Source: Paraburkholderia xenovorans LB400 (lineage in GTDB: Bacteria > Pseudomonadota > Gammaproteobacteria > Burkholderiales > Burkholderiaceae). Taken from it: a stretch of DNA of 64,000 nucleotides. This document shows, piece by piece, positions 36,861-45,117 of this stretch. Location: contig NC_007951.1 of assembly GCF_000013645.1 (NCBI RefSeq), positions 434,001-498,000 of the forward strand. Direction: 5' to 3'. Within the stretch, counting starts at the first letter, position 1. Each line of letters opens with the position of its first letter. The notes under the pieces are model-generated. The model had not been told where the DNA came from, ran no database searches, and saw only the letters and a program-made list of their open reading frames with translations. The position numbers and the translations under genes were made by a program.

Positions 36861-38648
36861 ATGGGACAGTACGCCGCGCCGCTGCGCGACATGCAATTCG
36901 TGTTGCACGAACTGCTCAACGTCGAAGCCGAAATCAGGCAGATGCCGAAGCACGCGGATCTCGACGCCGACACGATCAACGCGGTGCTCGAAGAAGCCGG
37001 CAAGTTCTGCTCCGAAGTATTGTTCCCGCTCAACCACAGCGGCGACCAGGAAGGCTGCACGTACGTCGGCGACGGCGTCGTGACCACGCCGAAGGGCTTC
37101 AAGGAAGCCTATGCGCAGTACGTCGAAGCCGGCTGGCCCGCACTGGGCTGCGATCCGGAGTACGGCGGCCAGGGGCTGCCCGCGTTCGTCAACAACGCGC
37201 TGTATGAAATGCTGAACTCGGCGAATCAGGCGTGGACCATGTACCCGGGCCTCTCGCATGGCGCGTACGAATGTCTGCACGCGCACGGCACGCCGGAGTT
37301 GCAACAGCGCTATCTGCCGAAACTCGTCGCCGGTGTCTGGACCGGCACGATGTGTCTGACCGAGCCGCATTGCGGCACGGACCTCGGCATTCTGCGCACC
37401 AAGGCCGAACCGAACAGCGACGGCTCGTACGCGATCAGCGGCACGAAGATCTTCATCTCCAGCGGCGAACACGATCTCGCGGAGAACATCGTTCACCTCG
37501 TGCTCGCGCGTCTGCCGGATGCGCCGAAGGGCACCAAGGGCATTTCGCTTTTCATCGTGCCGAAGTTCGTGCCGAACGAGGCGGGCGAGCCGGGCGAGCG
37601 CAACGGCGTGAAGTGCGGTTCCATCGAACACAAGATGGGCATTCACGGCAACGCGACCTGCGTGATCAATCTCGACAACGCCAAGGGTTGGCTGGTTGGC
37701 GAGCCGAACAAGGGCTTGAACGCCATGTTCGTGATGATGAACGCCGCGCGTCTCGGCGTCGGCATGCAGAGCCTGGGCCTGACCGAAGTCGCGTATCAGA
37801 ACTCGCTGGTGTACGCGAAAGAGCGTCTGCAGATGCGTTCGCTGACCGGCCCGAAGGCGCCGGACAAGGCCGCCGACCCGATCATCGTGCATCCGGACGT
37901 GCGCCGCATGCTGCTCACGCAAAAAGCCTACGCCGAAGGCGCGCGCGCTTTCTCGTACTGGTCCGCGCTGCATATCGACAAGGAACTGTCGCACGCTGAC
38001 GAATCGGTGCGCAAGGAAGCCGCGGACCTCGTCGCGCTGCTCACGCCGATCCTGAAAGCGTTCCTGTCGGACAATGCGTTCGAAGGCACCAATCACGCCA
38101 TGCAGATCTACGGCGGCCACGGTTTCATCGCCGAGTGGGGCATGGAGCAGTACGTGCGCGACGCGCGCATCAATATGATCTACGAAGGCACCAACGCGAT
38201 TCAGGCGCTCGACCTGCTCGGCCGCAAGATCCTCGGCGACATGGGCGCGAAGATGAAGAAGTTCGGCAAGCTGGTGGCCGAATTCGTCGAAGCGGAAGGC
38301 GTGAAGCCGGAAATGCAGGAGTTCATCAACCCGCTCGCCGACATCGGCGAAAAGGTGCAGAAGCTGATGATGGAAATCGGCATGAAGGCCATGCAGAACC
38401 CGGACGAAGTCGGCGCCGCCGCCGTACCGTATCTGCGCACCGTCGGCCACCTGGTGTTCTCGTATTTCTGGGCGCGCATGGCACGCATCGCGCTGGACAA
38501 GGAAGCCTCGGGCGATCCGTTCTACAAGGCGAAGCTCGCCACCGCACGCTTCTACTTTGCGAAGCTGCTGCCGGAAACGGCCATGACGATCCGTCAGGCC
38601 CGCGCCGGCTCGAAGTCGATGATGGAAGTCGACGAAGCGCTGTTCTAA
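36861..38648 (+). CDS. Acyl-CoA dehydrogenase (FadE-type, about 600 residues)
   Basis: A 595-residue flavoprotein that introduces the 2,3 double bond into acyl-CoA. It has the ACAD segments AWTMYPGLSHGAYE, GTMCLTEPHCGTDLG (flavin-binding), ISGTKIFISSGEHD, and the C-terminal YGGHGFIAEWGMEQYVRDARI with IYEGTNAIQALD. The length with an extra C-terminal helical domain matches the DmdC/long-type ACAD subgroup rather than the 380-residue type. ATG 36861 has gggagagagag upstream. It forms a unit with the bifunctional enzyme and thiolase downstream. Confidence 0.92.
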   Translation: MGQYAAPLRDMQFVLHELLNVEAEIRQMPKHADLDADTINAVLEEAGKFCSEVLFPLNHSGDQEGCTYVGDGVVTTPKGFKEAYAQYVEAGWPALGCDPEYGGQGLPAFVNNALYEMLNSANQAWTMYPGLSHGAYECLHAHGTPELQQRYLPKLVAGVWTGTMCLTEPHCGTDLGILRTKAEPNSDGSYAISGTKIFISSGEHDLAENIVHLVLARLPDAPKGTKGISLFIVPKFVPNEAGEPGERNGVKCGSIEHKMGIHGNATCVINLDNAKGWLVGEPNKGLNAMFVMMNAARLGVGMQSLGLTEVAYQNSLVYAKERLQMRSLTGPKAPDKAADPIIVHPDVRRMLLTQKAYAEGARAFSYWSALHIDKELSHADESVRKEAADLVALLTPILKAFLSDNAFEGTNHAMQIYGGHGFIAEWGMEQYVRDARINMIYEGTNAIQALDLLGRKILGDMGAKMKKFGKLVAEFVEAEGVKPEMQEFINPLADIGEKVQKLMMEIGMKAMQNPDEVGAAAVPYLRTVGHLVFSYFWARMARIALDKEASGDPFYKAKLATARFYFAKLLPETAMTIRQARAGSKSMMEVDEALF

Positions 38649-38660
38649 GCCACATCGCGG

Positions 38661-38694
38661 CAGGCGCCACGCGCTGGAAAATGCGTGGCGCCTG
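38661..38694 (+). promoter_or_regulatory. Intercistronic hairpin
   Basis: A perfect 12-bp stem, CAGGCGCCACGC (38661-38672) and GCGTGGCGCCTG (38683-38694), with a 10-base loop, lies 12 bases after the acyl-CoA dehydrogenase stop. No T tract follows, so it may act in mRNA stability or processing rather than termination. Confidence 0.55.
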
Positions 38695-38762
38695 CGTCAG
38701 CCACCTGTCGCGAAGCGTCCAACCAGGCTTCGCGACCCCGCATATCTCCCCGGAGGAACGAC

Positions 38763-41198
38763 GTGAGCAATCTGATCATTCGCAAGGTAGCCGTGCTCGG
38801 CGCCGGCGTGATGGGCGCGCAGATCGCCGCGCACCTGATCAACGCCAAGGTGCCCGTGCTGCTGTTCGATCTGCCTGCCAAGGAAGGCCCGAAGAACGCG
38901 ATCGCGCTGAAGGCGATCGAGAATCTGAAGAAGCTGTCGCCCGCGCCGTTCGGCGTGAAGGACGACGCGCAATACGTCCAGCCGGCCAACTACGACGACG
39001 ACATCGGGAAGCTCGCCGAATGCGACCTCGTGATCGAAGCGATCGCCGAGCGCATGGACTGGAAGCACGACCTGTACAGGAAAGTAGCGCCGCATCTCGC
39101 GCCGAACGCGATTTTCGCGACCAACACGTCGGGCCTGTCGATCACCGCGCTCTCGGAAGGTTTCCCGGATGAACTGAAGGCGCGCTTCTGCGGCGTGCAC
39201 TTCTTCAATCCGCCGCGCTACATGCACCTGGTCGAACTGATCCCGACCGCGACCACACGCCCGGAAATTCTCGACCAACTCGAGTCGTTCCTGACCAGCG
39301 TGGTCGGCAAAGGCGTCGTGCGTGCAAAAGATACGCCGAACTTCATCGCCAACCGCGTGGGGATTTTCTCGATTCTCGCTGTCGTGACCGAAGCCGCGAA
39401 ATACGGCCTGCGTTTCGACGAAGTGGACGACCTGACCGGCGCACGTCTGGGCCGCGCGAAGTCGGCCACGTTCCGTACCGCGGACGTGGTCGGTCTGGAC
39501 ACGATGGCGCACGTCATCAAGACGATGCAGGACACGCTGAAGGACGACCCGTTCTATCCGGTCTACGAAACGCCGGCTGTGCTGGCCGAACTGGTGAAGA
39601 AGGGCGCGCTGGGCCAGAAAACTGGCGGCGGCTTCTACAGGAAAGAAGGCAAGGCGATCAAGGTGCTCGACGCGAAAACGGGCGAGTACGTGGACGGCGG
39701 CGCGAAGGCGGACGAACTGGTCGGCCGCATCCTGAAGCGCCCGCCGGCGGAGCGTCTGAAGCTGCTGCGCGAATCGGAGCATCCGCAGGCGCAGTTCCTG
39801 TGGGCGATTTTCCGCGACGTGTATCACTATATCGGCGTGCATCTGGAATCGATCGCCGACAACGCGCGCGACGTCGATCTGGCGATCCGCTGGGGCTTCG
39901 GCTGGAACGAAGGCCCGTTCGAAGGCTGGCAGACGGCCGGCTGGAAGCAGGTCGCCGAGTGGGTGCAGGAAGACATCGCAGCCGGCAAGGCGCTCTCGAA
40001 CGCGCCGCTGCCGTCGTGGGTGCTGGAAGGTCCGGTGGCCGAGAAAGGCGGCGTGCATACCAACGAAGGTTCGTGGTCGCCGGCTTCGAAGACGTTCGTG
40101 CCGCGCTCGTCGCTGTCGGTCTACGACAAACAGGTGTTCCGTGCGCCGCTGGTCGGCGAAACCGCCGCTGATCCGAAGACCTACGGCAAGACGCTGTTCG
40201 AAACCGACGCCGTGCGCGCCTGGGTCGACGATCGGGCCGGCGAGAACGATGTGCTGATCGTGTCGTTCAAAAGCAAGATGAACACGATCGGACCGTCGGT
40301 GATCGACGGTCTCACGCAGGCGATCGAACTGGCCGAAAAGGACTACAAGGGTCTGGTGGTGTGGCAGCCCACGTCGCTGAAACTCGGCACGCCGGGCGGC
40401 CCGTTCTCCGCGGGCGCCAACCTCGAGGAAGCGATGCCGGCCTTCATGATGGGCGGCGCGAAGGGCATCGAGCCGTTCGTGAAGAAATTCCAGCAAGGCA
40501 TGTTGCGCGTGAAGTATGCAAGCGTGCCGGTCATTTCGGCCGTGTCGGGCATCGCGCTCGGCGGCGGTTGCGAACTGGCGCTGCATAGCGCGAAGCGGGT
40601 CGCGCATATCGAGAGCTATCTCGGGCTGGTGGAAGTCGGCGTGGGTCTCGTGCCCGCCGGCGGCGGCCTGAAGGAAGCGGCGCTGCGCGCGGCGGAAGCG
40701 GCGACGCAAGTCGGCGCGACCAACGACCTGCTGAAGTTCGTGCAGAAGTCGTTCGAAAACGCGGCGATGGCGAAGGTCTCGGCCTCCGCGCTTGACGCCC
40801 GCGCGATGGGCTACCTGAAGCCGTCCGATACGATCGTCTTCAACGTGTTCGAGTTGCTCGACGTCGCGAAGAAGGAGGCGCGCGCGTTGTCGGCGGCGGG
40901 TTATCGTCCGCCGCTGCGGGTCACGCAAGTGCCGGTGGCCGGCCGCTCGGCGATCGCGACCATCAAGGCGTCGCTCGTCAACATGCGCGATGGCCGTTTT
41001 ATCAGCGAGCACGACTTCCTGATTGCGAGTCGCATCGCGGAAGCGGTGTGCGGCGGCGACGTGGAAGCGGGCAGCCTGGTCGATGAAGAATGGCTGCTGC
41101 AACTCGAGCGTCGTGCGTTCGTCGATCTGCTCGGCACGCAAAAGACGCAGGAACGGATCATGGGCATGCTGCAAACCGGCAAGCCGGTGCGCAACTGA
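38763..41198 (+). CDS. FadN-type 3-hydroxyacyl-CoA dehydrogenase / enoyl-CoA hydratase
   Basis: An 811-residue bifunctional beta-oxidation enzyme. The NAD-binding 3-hydroxyacyl-CoA dehydrogenase domain comes first (KVAVLGAGVMGAQIAAHL at about 8-25; FCGVHFFNPPRYMHLVEL; NFIANRVG), and the crotonase-type hydratase domain is C-terminal (FSAGANLEEAM, SGIALGGGCELALHSAKR, VEVGVGLVPAGGG). This order is the reverse of E. coli FadB and matches FadN of Bacillus. The start is a GTG at 38763 after ggaggaacgac. Thiolase follows after 24 bases. Length and motifs look complete. Confidence 0.9.
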   Translation: MSNLIIRKVAVLGAGVMGAQIAAHLINAKVPVLLFDLPAKEGPKNAIALKAIENLKKLSPAPFGVKDDAQYVQPANYDDDIGKLAECDLVIEAIAERMDWKHDLYRKVAPHLAPNAIFATNTSGLSITALSEGFPDELKARFCGVHFFNPPRYMHLVELIPTATTRPEILDQLESFLTSVVGKGVVRAKDTPNFIANRVGIFSILAVVTEAAKYGLRFDEVDDLTGARLGRAKSATFRTADVVGLDTMAHVIKTMQDTLKDDPFYPVYETPAVLAELVKKGALGQKTGGGFYRKEGKAIKVLDAKTGEYVDGGAKADELVGRILKRPPAERLKLLRESEHPQAQFLWAIFRDVYHYIGVHLESIADNARDVDLAIRWGFGWNEGPFEGWQTAGWKQVAEWVQEDIAAGKALSNAPLPSWVLEGPVAEKGGVHTNEGSWSPASKTFVPRSSLSVYDKQVFRAPLVGETAADPKTYGKTLFETDAVRAWVDDRAGENDVLIVSFKSKMNTIGPSVIDGLTQAIELAEKDYKGLVVWQPTSLKLGTPGGPFSAGANLEEAMPAFMMGGAKGIEPFVKKFQQGMLRVKYASVPVISAVSGIALGGGCELALHSAKRVAHIESYLGLVEVGVGLVPAGGGLKEAALRAAEAATQVGATNDLLKFVQKSFENAAMAKVSASALDARAMGYLKPSDTIVFNVFELLDVAKKEARALSAAGYRPPLRVTQVPVAGRSAIATIKASLVNMRDGRFISEHDFLIASRIAEAVCGGDVEAGSLVDEEWLLQLERRAFVDLLGTQKTQERIMGMLQTGKPVRN

Positions 41199-41222
41199 GC
41201 GACGAGCCAATAGGAGATTCAA

Positions 41223-42422
41223 ATGGCAAAGCAATTGCAAGACGCATACATCGTCGCCGCGAGCCGCACGCCGATCGGCAAGGCGCCGCGCGGGATGTTC
41301 AGGAACACGCGCCCGGACGAACTGCTGGTCCACGCGATCAGGTCGGCTGTGGCGCAAGTGCCCGGCCTCGACACCAAGGTGATCGAAGACGCGATCATCG
41401 GCTGCGCGATTCCGGAAGCGGAACAAGGCCTGAACGTGGCGCGCATGGGCGCGCTGCTGGCCGGCCTGCCGAATACCGTCGGCGGTGTGACGGTGAACCG
41501 CTTCTGCGCGTCGGGCCTGACGGCGCTGGCGATGGCGGCGGACCGCATCCGCGTCGGCGAGTCGGACGCAATGATCGCGGGCGGCTGCGAATCCATGAGC
41601 ATGGTGCCGATGATGGGCAACAAGCCTTCCATGTCGCCGCATATCTTCGATCGCAATGAAGATATCGGCATCGCGTACGGCATGGGCCTCACGGCCGAGA
41701 AGGTCGCCGAGCGCTGGAAGATCAGCCGCGAAGCGCAGGACGCGTTCTCGGTCGAATCGCACCGCCGCGCCATTGCCGCGCAGCAAGCCGGCGAGTTCAA
41801 CGACGAAATCGCCGCCTACACGATCACCGAACGCTTCCCCGATCTCGCCACCGGCGAAGTCCGCGTGAAGACCCGCGAAGTCTCGCTCGACGAAGGTCCG
41901 CGCGCGGAAACCTCGCTCGAAGGTCTCGCCAAACTGCGCGCAGTGTTCGCGAACAAGGGTTCGGTGACGGCGGGCAACAGCTCGCAGACCTCGGACGGCG
42001 CGGGCGCGCTGATCGTGGTGTCGGAAAAGATGCTGAAGGAATTCAACCTGACGCCGCTCGCGCGTTTCGTCAGCTTCGCCGTGCGCGGCGTGCCGCCGGA
42101 GATCATGGGCATCGGTCCGAAGGAAGCGATTCCGGCCGCATTGAAGGCCGCCGGCCTGAAGATCGACGACCTGGACTGGATCGAGCTGAACGAAGCGTTC
42201 GCCGCGCAATCGCTGGCGGTGATTCAGGACCTCGGTCTCGATCCGGCGAAGATCAACCCGCTCGGCGGCGCGATCGCACTCGGCCACCCGCTGGGCGCAA
42301 CGGGCGCGATTCGTGCGTCGACCGTGGTGCATGGTTTGCGCCGCCGTAACTACAAGTACGGCATGGTGACGATGTGCGTCGGCACGGGCATGGGCGCGGC
42401 GGGCATCATCGAGCGCCTGTGA
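41223..42422 (+). CDS. fadA: Acetyl-CoA C-acyltransferase (thiolase)
   Basis: A 399-residue thiolase that cleaves 3-ketoacyl-CoA to acetyl-CoA and a shortened acyl-CoA. Active-site residues are visible: Cys95 in NRFCASGLTALAMAA, the GHPLGATGAI histidine, and the second cysteine in CVGTGMGAAGI. Ribosome-binding site ggagat precedes the ATG. It is the third catabolic gene of the cluster and is followed by a good terminator at 42515-42551. Confidence 0.93.
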   Translation: MAKQLQDAYIVAASRTPIGKAPRGMFRNTRPDELLVHAIRSAVAQVPGLDTKVIEDAIIGCAIPEAEQGLNVARMGALLAGLPNTVGGVTVNRFCASGLTALAMAADRIRVGESDAMIAGGCESMSMVPMMGNKPSMSPHIFDRNEDIGIAYGMGLTAEKVAERWKISREAQDAFSVESHRRAIAAQQAGEFNDEIAAYTITERFPDLATGEVRVKTREVSLDEGPRAETSLEGLAKLRAVFANKGSVTAGNSSQTSDGAGALIVVSEKMLKEFNLTPLARFVSFAVRGVPPEIMGIGPKEAIPAALKAAGLKIDDLDWIELNEAFAAQSLAVIQDLGLDPAKINPLGGAIALGHPLGATGAIRASTVVHGLRRRNYKYGMVTMCVGTGMGAAGIIERL

Positions 42423-42514
42423 GCGTGATCGCCCCGCTGTTCAGCCCGGCGTTCGCTTCGGTCCACACGGCGAGCCTCGGGGCGCCCCCTTGGGGCGACC
42501 CGTTAGGCACGCGC

Positions 42515-42551
42515 AACGGTTCGCAGGCCATCCGGCTTGCGAACCGTTTTT
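42515..42551 (+). terminator. Rho-independent terminator after the thiolase gene
   Basis: An 11-bp perfect stem, AACGGTTCGCA (42515-42525) and TGCGAACCGTT (42538-42548), with a 12-base loop and a T run at 42547-42551. It ends only 25 bases before the enoyl-CoA hydratase start, so the last gene may depend on read-through or its own signals. Confidence 0.82.
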
Positions 42552-42576
42552 ACATTCTGAGCAGGAGGACGAGGAG

Positions 42577-43347
42577 ATGACGATGGATATTCTGGTCGAG
42601 CGCGCCGACGGCGTGCTGACGATTGCCTTCAACCGGCCCGACAAGAAAAACGCGATCACGGCCGCCATGTACCAGACGATGGCCGACGCGCTGGTTCAAG
42701 CGCACGGCGACGCCGCGGTGCGCGCCGTCCTGATTCGCGGCAGCGCGGGCATTTTCAGCGCCGGCAACGATCTCGAAGATTTCATGAAGGCGCCGCCAAT
42801 GGGCGAAAACGCGCCCGTATTCCAGTTCCTGCGCGCGATCAGTTCGGCGGAGAAGCCGGTGGTGGCGTCGGTAGCGGGCCCGGCGGTGGGCATCGGCACG
42901 ACCTTGCTGCTGCATTGCGATCTGGTCTACGTGGCCGACACGGCGAGCTTTTCGCTGCCGTTCGCGCAGCTCGGCCTGTGCCCTGAAGCGGCGTCGAGCC
43001 TGCTGTTGCAGCGGGTGAGCGGCTACCAGGCGGCGGCGGAGAAGCTGCTGCTCGGCGAAGCGTTCGACGCCGCGGAGGCGCAACGCATGGGCTTCGTGAA
43101 TCGCGTGCTGCCCGCCGCCGAGGTCGACGCGTTCGCCGCTTCGCAAGCCGCGAAGCTGGCCGCGTTGCCGGCCTCGTCGCTGCGTGTGACGAAAAGCCTG
43201 ATGAAGCGCGCGAGCTACCAGGAACTGCAAACGCAGATGTCGGAAGAAGCCGTGCATTTCGGCAAGATGCTGCTCGCGCCCGAAGCACGCGAGGCGTTCA
43301 AGGCGTTCTTCGAGAAGCGCAAGCCGGACTTCCGGCAGTTCGACTGA
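42577..43347 (+). CDS. Enoyl-CoA hydratase / isomerase family protein
   Basis: A 256-residue crotonase-fold enzyme. Oxyanion-hole segments are GIFSAGNDLEDFM and AGPAVGIGTTLLLHCDLVYVAD. In place of the second catalytic glutamate region it reads FAQLGLCPEAASSLLLQR. A C-terminal SEEAVHFGKMLLAPEAREAFKAFFEKRKPDF tail is common in PaaB/delta-isomerase-like members, so hydration versus isomerisation cannot be decided. ATG 42577 has aggaggacgaggag upstream. It lies after the thiolase terminator and completes the fatty-acid cluster. Confidence 0.87.
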   Translation: MTMDILVERADGVLTIAFNRPDKKNAITAAMYQTMADALVQAHGDAAVRAVLIRGSAGIFSAGNDLEDFMKAPPMGENAPVFQFLRAISSAEKPVVASVAGPAVGIGTTLLLHCDLVYVADTASFSLPFAQLGLCPEAASSLLLQRVSGYQAAAEKLLLGEAFDAAEAQRMGFVNRVLPAAEVDAFAASQAAKLAALPASSLRVTKSLMKRASYQELQTQMSEEAVHFGKMLLAPEAREAFKAFFEKRKPDFRQFD

Positions 43348-43479
43348 GCGGCGGCCCTGAGCGCTTGAACCACTTCGGGCGCGAGCGCTCGGGCGTAGAA
43401 CGGACCGGCCGGCTTGGGCGGGCTCCAGCTTTTTGCGCGGCTGGGGGTTCGCCCGCTCGCAGGTCGGGCACGCTGCCGT

Positions 43480-44319
43480 TCAACGCTGCGCCGGCAGCAA
43501 CGTATCGTAGTCGACGTAGCTCTTTTCGCGGCAGAAGCTCACCAGCCGCACGCCCGCCTTGCGGGCGATCGCAATGGCCAGCGAAGACGGCGCCGAGATC
43601 GTGGCGAGCATCGGCACGCCGACGCGCGCGGCCTTGCGCACCAGCTCGTAGCTGGCGCGGCTCGACAGAAACACGAAACCCTCTCTGGTATCCACGCGAT
43701 CGAGCACGAGCTGGCCGATCAGCTTGTCGAGCGCGTTGTGGCGGCCCACGTCCTCGAACGCGTAGCGAATCGCGCCCGCCGCGTCGCACCAGGCGGCGGC
43801 GTGCAAACCGCCGGTCAGCCGCGTCAACGCCTGATGCTCGGGCAACTCGCGGGCGGCGCGCGCGATGGCGTCCGGCGCAAGCCGTTGCAGAAAGCCGGTG
43901 TCCGGCACACGCTCGGGTTCGAGATCCAGCAGATCGATGCTTTCGATACCGCACACGCCGCAACCGGTGCGCCCGGCGAGCGCGCGGCGCTTTTCCTTCA
44001 GCGCGACGAATGCCTGCTGCACCACCTGTAGCTGCACTTCGGCGTGCGGCAATTCGTCATTGTCATGCAGTTCGACCTCGATGTCCTGAATGTCGCTGCC
44101 GCGCTCCACGATCCCCTCGGAAATGGCGAATCCGACCGCGAATGCTTCCAGATCGCGCGGCGTGCACATCATCACCGCGTGCGAAATGCCGTTGAAGACG
44201 AGCGCCACCGGCCATTCCTGACCGACGTGGTCGGTGACGGTTTCGACCTCCGCGCCGCGATGCCGGCGCACCTGGCGTTCCACCGCGCCCGGCTGTCCGG
44301 CTGTTTCCAGTTCGTTCAA
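43480..44319 (-). CDS. fdhD: Formate dehydrogenase accessory sulfurtransferase FdhD
   Basis: A 279-residue protein that passes sulfur to the molybdenum cofactor for formate dehydrogenase. The family motif GCGVCG is present at about residue 140, with FEDVGRHNALDKLIG and FLSSRASYELVRKAA downstream. The best start is a TTG at 44319 (LNELETAG), which has aaaggag seven bases upstream; no ATG is suitably placed. A formate dehydrogenase is not encoded in the window. It is divergent from a nitrate-reductase-associated family gene. Confidence 0.9.
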   Translation of the reverse strand: MNELETAGQPGAVERQVRRHRGAEVETVTDHVGQEWPVALVFNGISHAVMMCTPRDLEAFAVGFAISEGIVERGSDIQDIEVELHDNDELPHAEVQLQVVQQAFVALKEKRRALAGRTGCGVCGIESIDLLDLEPERVPDTGFLQRLAPDAIARAARELPEHQALTRLTGGLHAAAWCDAAGAIRYAFEDVGRHNALDKLIGQLVLDRVDTREGFVFLSSRASYELVRKAARVGVPMLATISAPSSLAIAIARKAGVRLVSFCREKSYVDYDTLLPAQR

Positions 44320-44467
44320 GCTAGTACTCCTTTGCCATGCTGCGCGTGCCTGAGCAGTTGGCGGGCTCGTGCGTTGCCGCCAGACCACGCCGCCATCGCG
44401 CGAATAAGGTTCTAAAATACCTCAAGCCGGGCTTGCGCGTTGCCCGCCATCCACGAGGGACACTGTC

Positions 44468-44944
44468 ATGGGACTCAACGAAGCGCCGCTTCTGTTCAAC
44501 TTCGAGGTCGAGTCTTCGGAGAATTTCACGTTTATCCCGATGTCGGTGCGCTTCAACCTCGACCGGTTCGGGCTGCGCATCTCGCTCCAGCAATGGCAAC
44601 TGCTGCCGCTCGAAGACCGCAAGCTGCTGGCGCGCTTCCCGGTCGAGGAAGACGCGGAAATCGAGCCGAATTTCGATCATGCCCTGTTCGAAATGCTGCG
44701 CACCCACGCGAACGTCGAGCCGGAATGGTTCACGCCCGAAGAAGCGCCGGCCTGGCGTCGCACCGATAGCGTGCCGGAGGGCATTGCGCATCAGGCGCAA
44801 CTGGCCGGCATCGCCGCGCCGGGCGTGGCCCGTTGGGCCGAACTGGCGCCGTTCAAGCGCTACGTGCTTGCCAAGCTGTCGCGCAAGCCGGAGGCCAACC
44901 ACGACTTCGTCCCGGCCATGAAGGAGTTCGGTGCGGCCGGCTAG
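44468..44944 (+). CDS. Nitrate reductase associated family protein
   Basis: A 158-residue protein resembling the Nitr_red_assoc family, small proteins seen near nitrate reductase genes in cyanobacteria and in other bacteria. Matching features are FNFEVESSENFTFIPMSVRFNLDRFGLRISLQQWQLLPLEDRKLL. Function is not known; a role with molybdenum enzymes is suggested because fdhD is the divergent neighbour. No nitrate reductase is in the window. The stop codon is the end of the first copy of a 14-bp repeat. Confidence 0.8.
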   Translation: MGLNEAPLLFNFEVESSENFTFIPMSVRFNLDRFGLRISLQQWQLLPLEDRKLLARFPVEEDAEIEPNFDHALFEMLRTHANVEPEWFTPEEAPAWRRTDSVPEGIAHQAQLAGIAAPGVARWAELAPFKRYVLAKLSRKPEANHDFVPAMKEFGAAG

Positions 44945-44971
44945 GTGCGGCCGGTTAGGTGCGGCCGGCCA
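44930..44971. repeat. 14-bp tandem repeat, three copies
   Basis: GGTGCGGCCGGCTA (44930-44943), GGTGCGGCCGGTTA (44944-44957) and GGTGCGGCCGGCCA (44958-44971). The first copy carries the last codons and most of the stop codon of the preceding gene. Confidence 0.9.
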
Positions 44972-44980
44972 CGTTTTTTT
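44949..44980 (+). terminator. Terminator built from repeat copies
   Basis: GGCCGG (44949-44954, repeat copy 2) can pair with CCGGCC (44965-44970, copy 3) to form a 6-bp stem with a 10-base loop, followed by acg and seven T (44974-44980). This likely ends the nitrate-reductase-associated gene transcript. Confidence 0.6.
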
Positions 44981-45117
44981 CATCCACTACCCTCAACCTG
45001 TTCCGAACCCTGCCGTTATCCAAGGGTTGGCGCGTAAAGAAACTCGTATCGATGCGGCCCGATGCATCGAAAGCGACCGCGCGCTCCCGCCGGCAGAACG
45101 ATTGACGTTCGGAACCC

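Noticed and set aside
38697..42332. A 1211-codon open frame on the minus strand opposite the fadN and fadA genes
   Set aside because: Codon-bias shadow of two well-identified plus-strand enzymes; histidine- and arginine-rich product without motifs.
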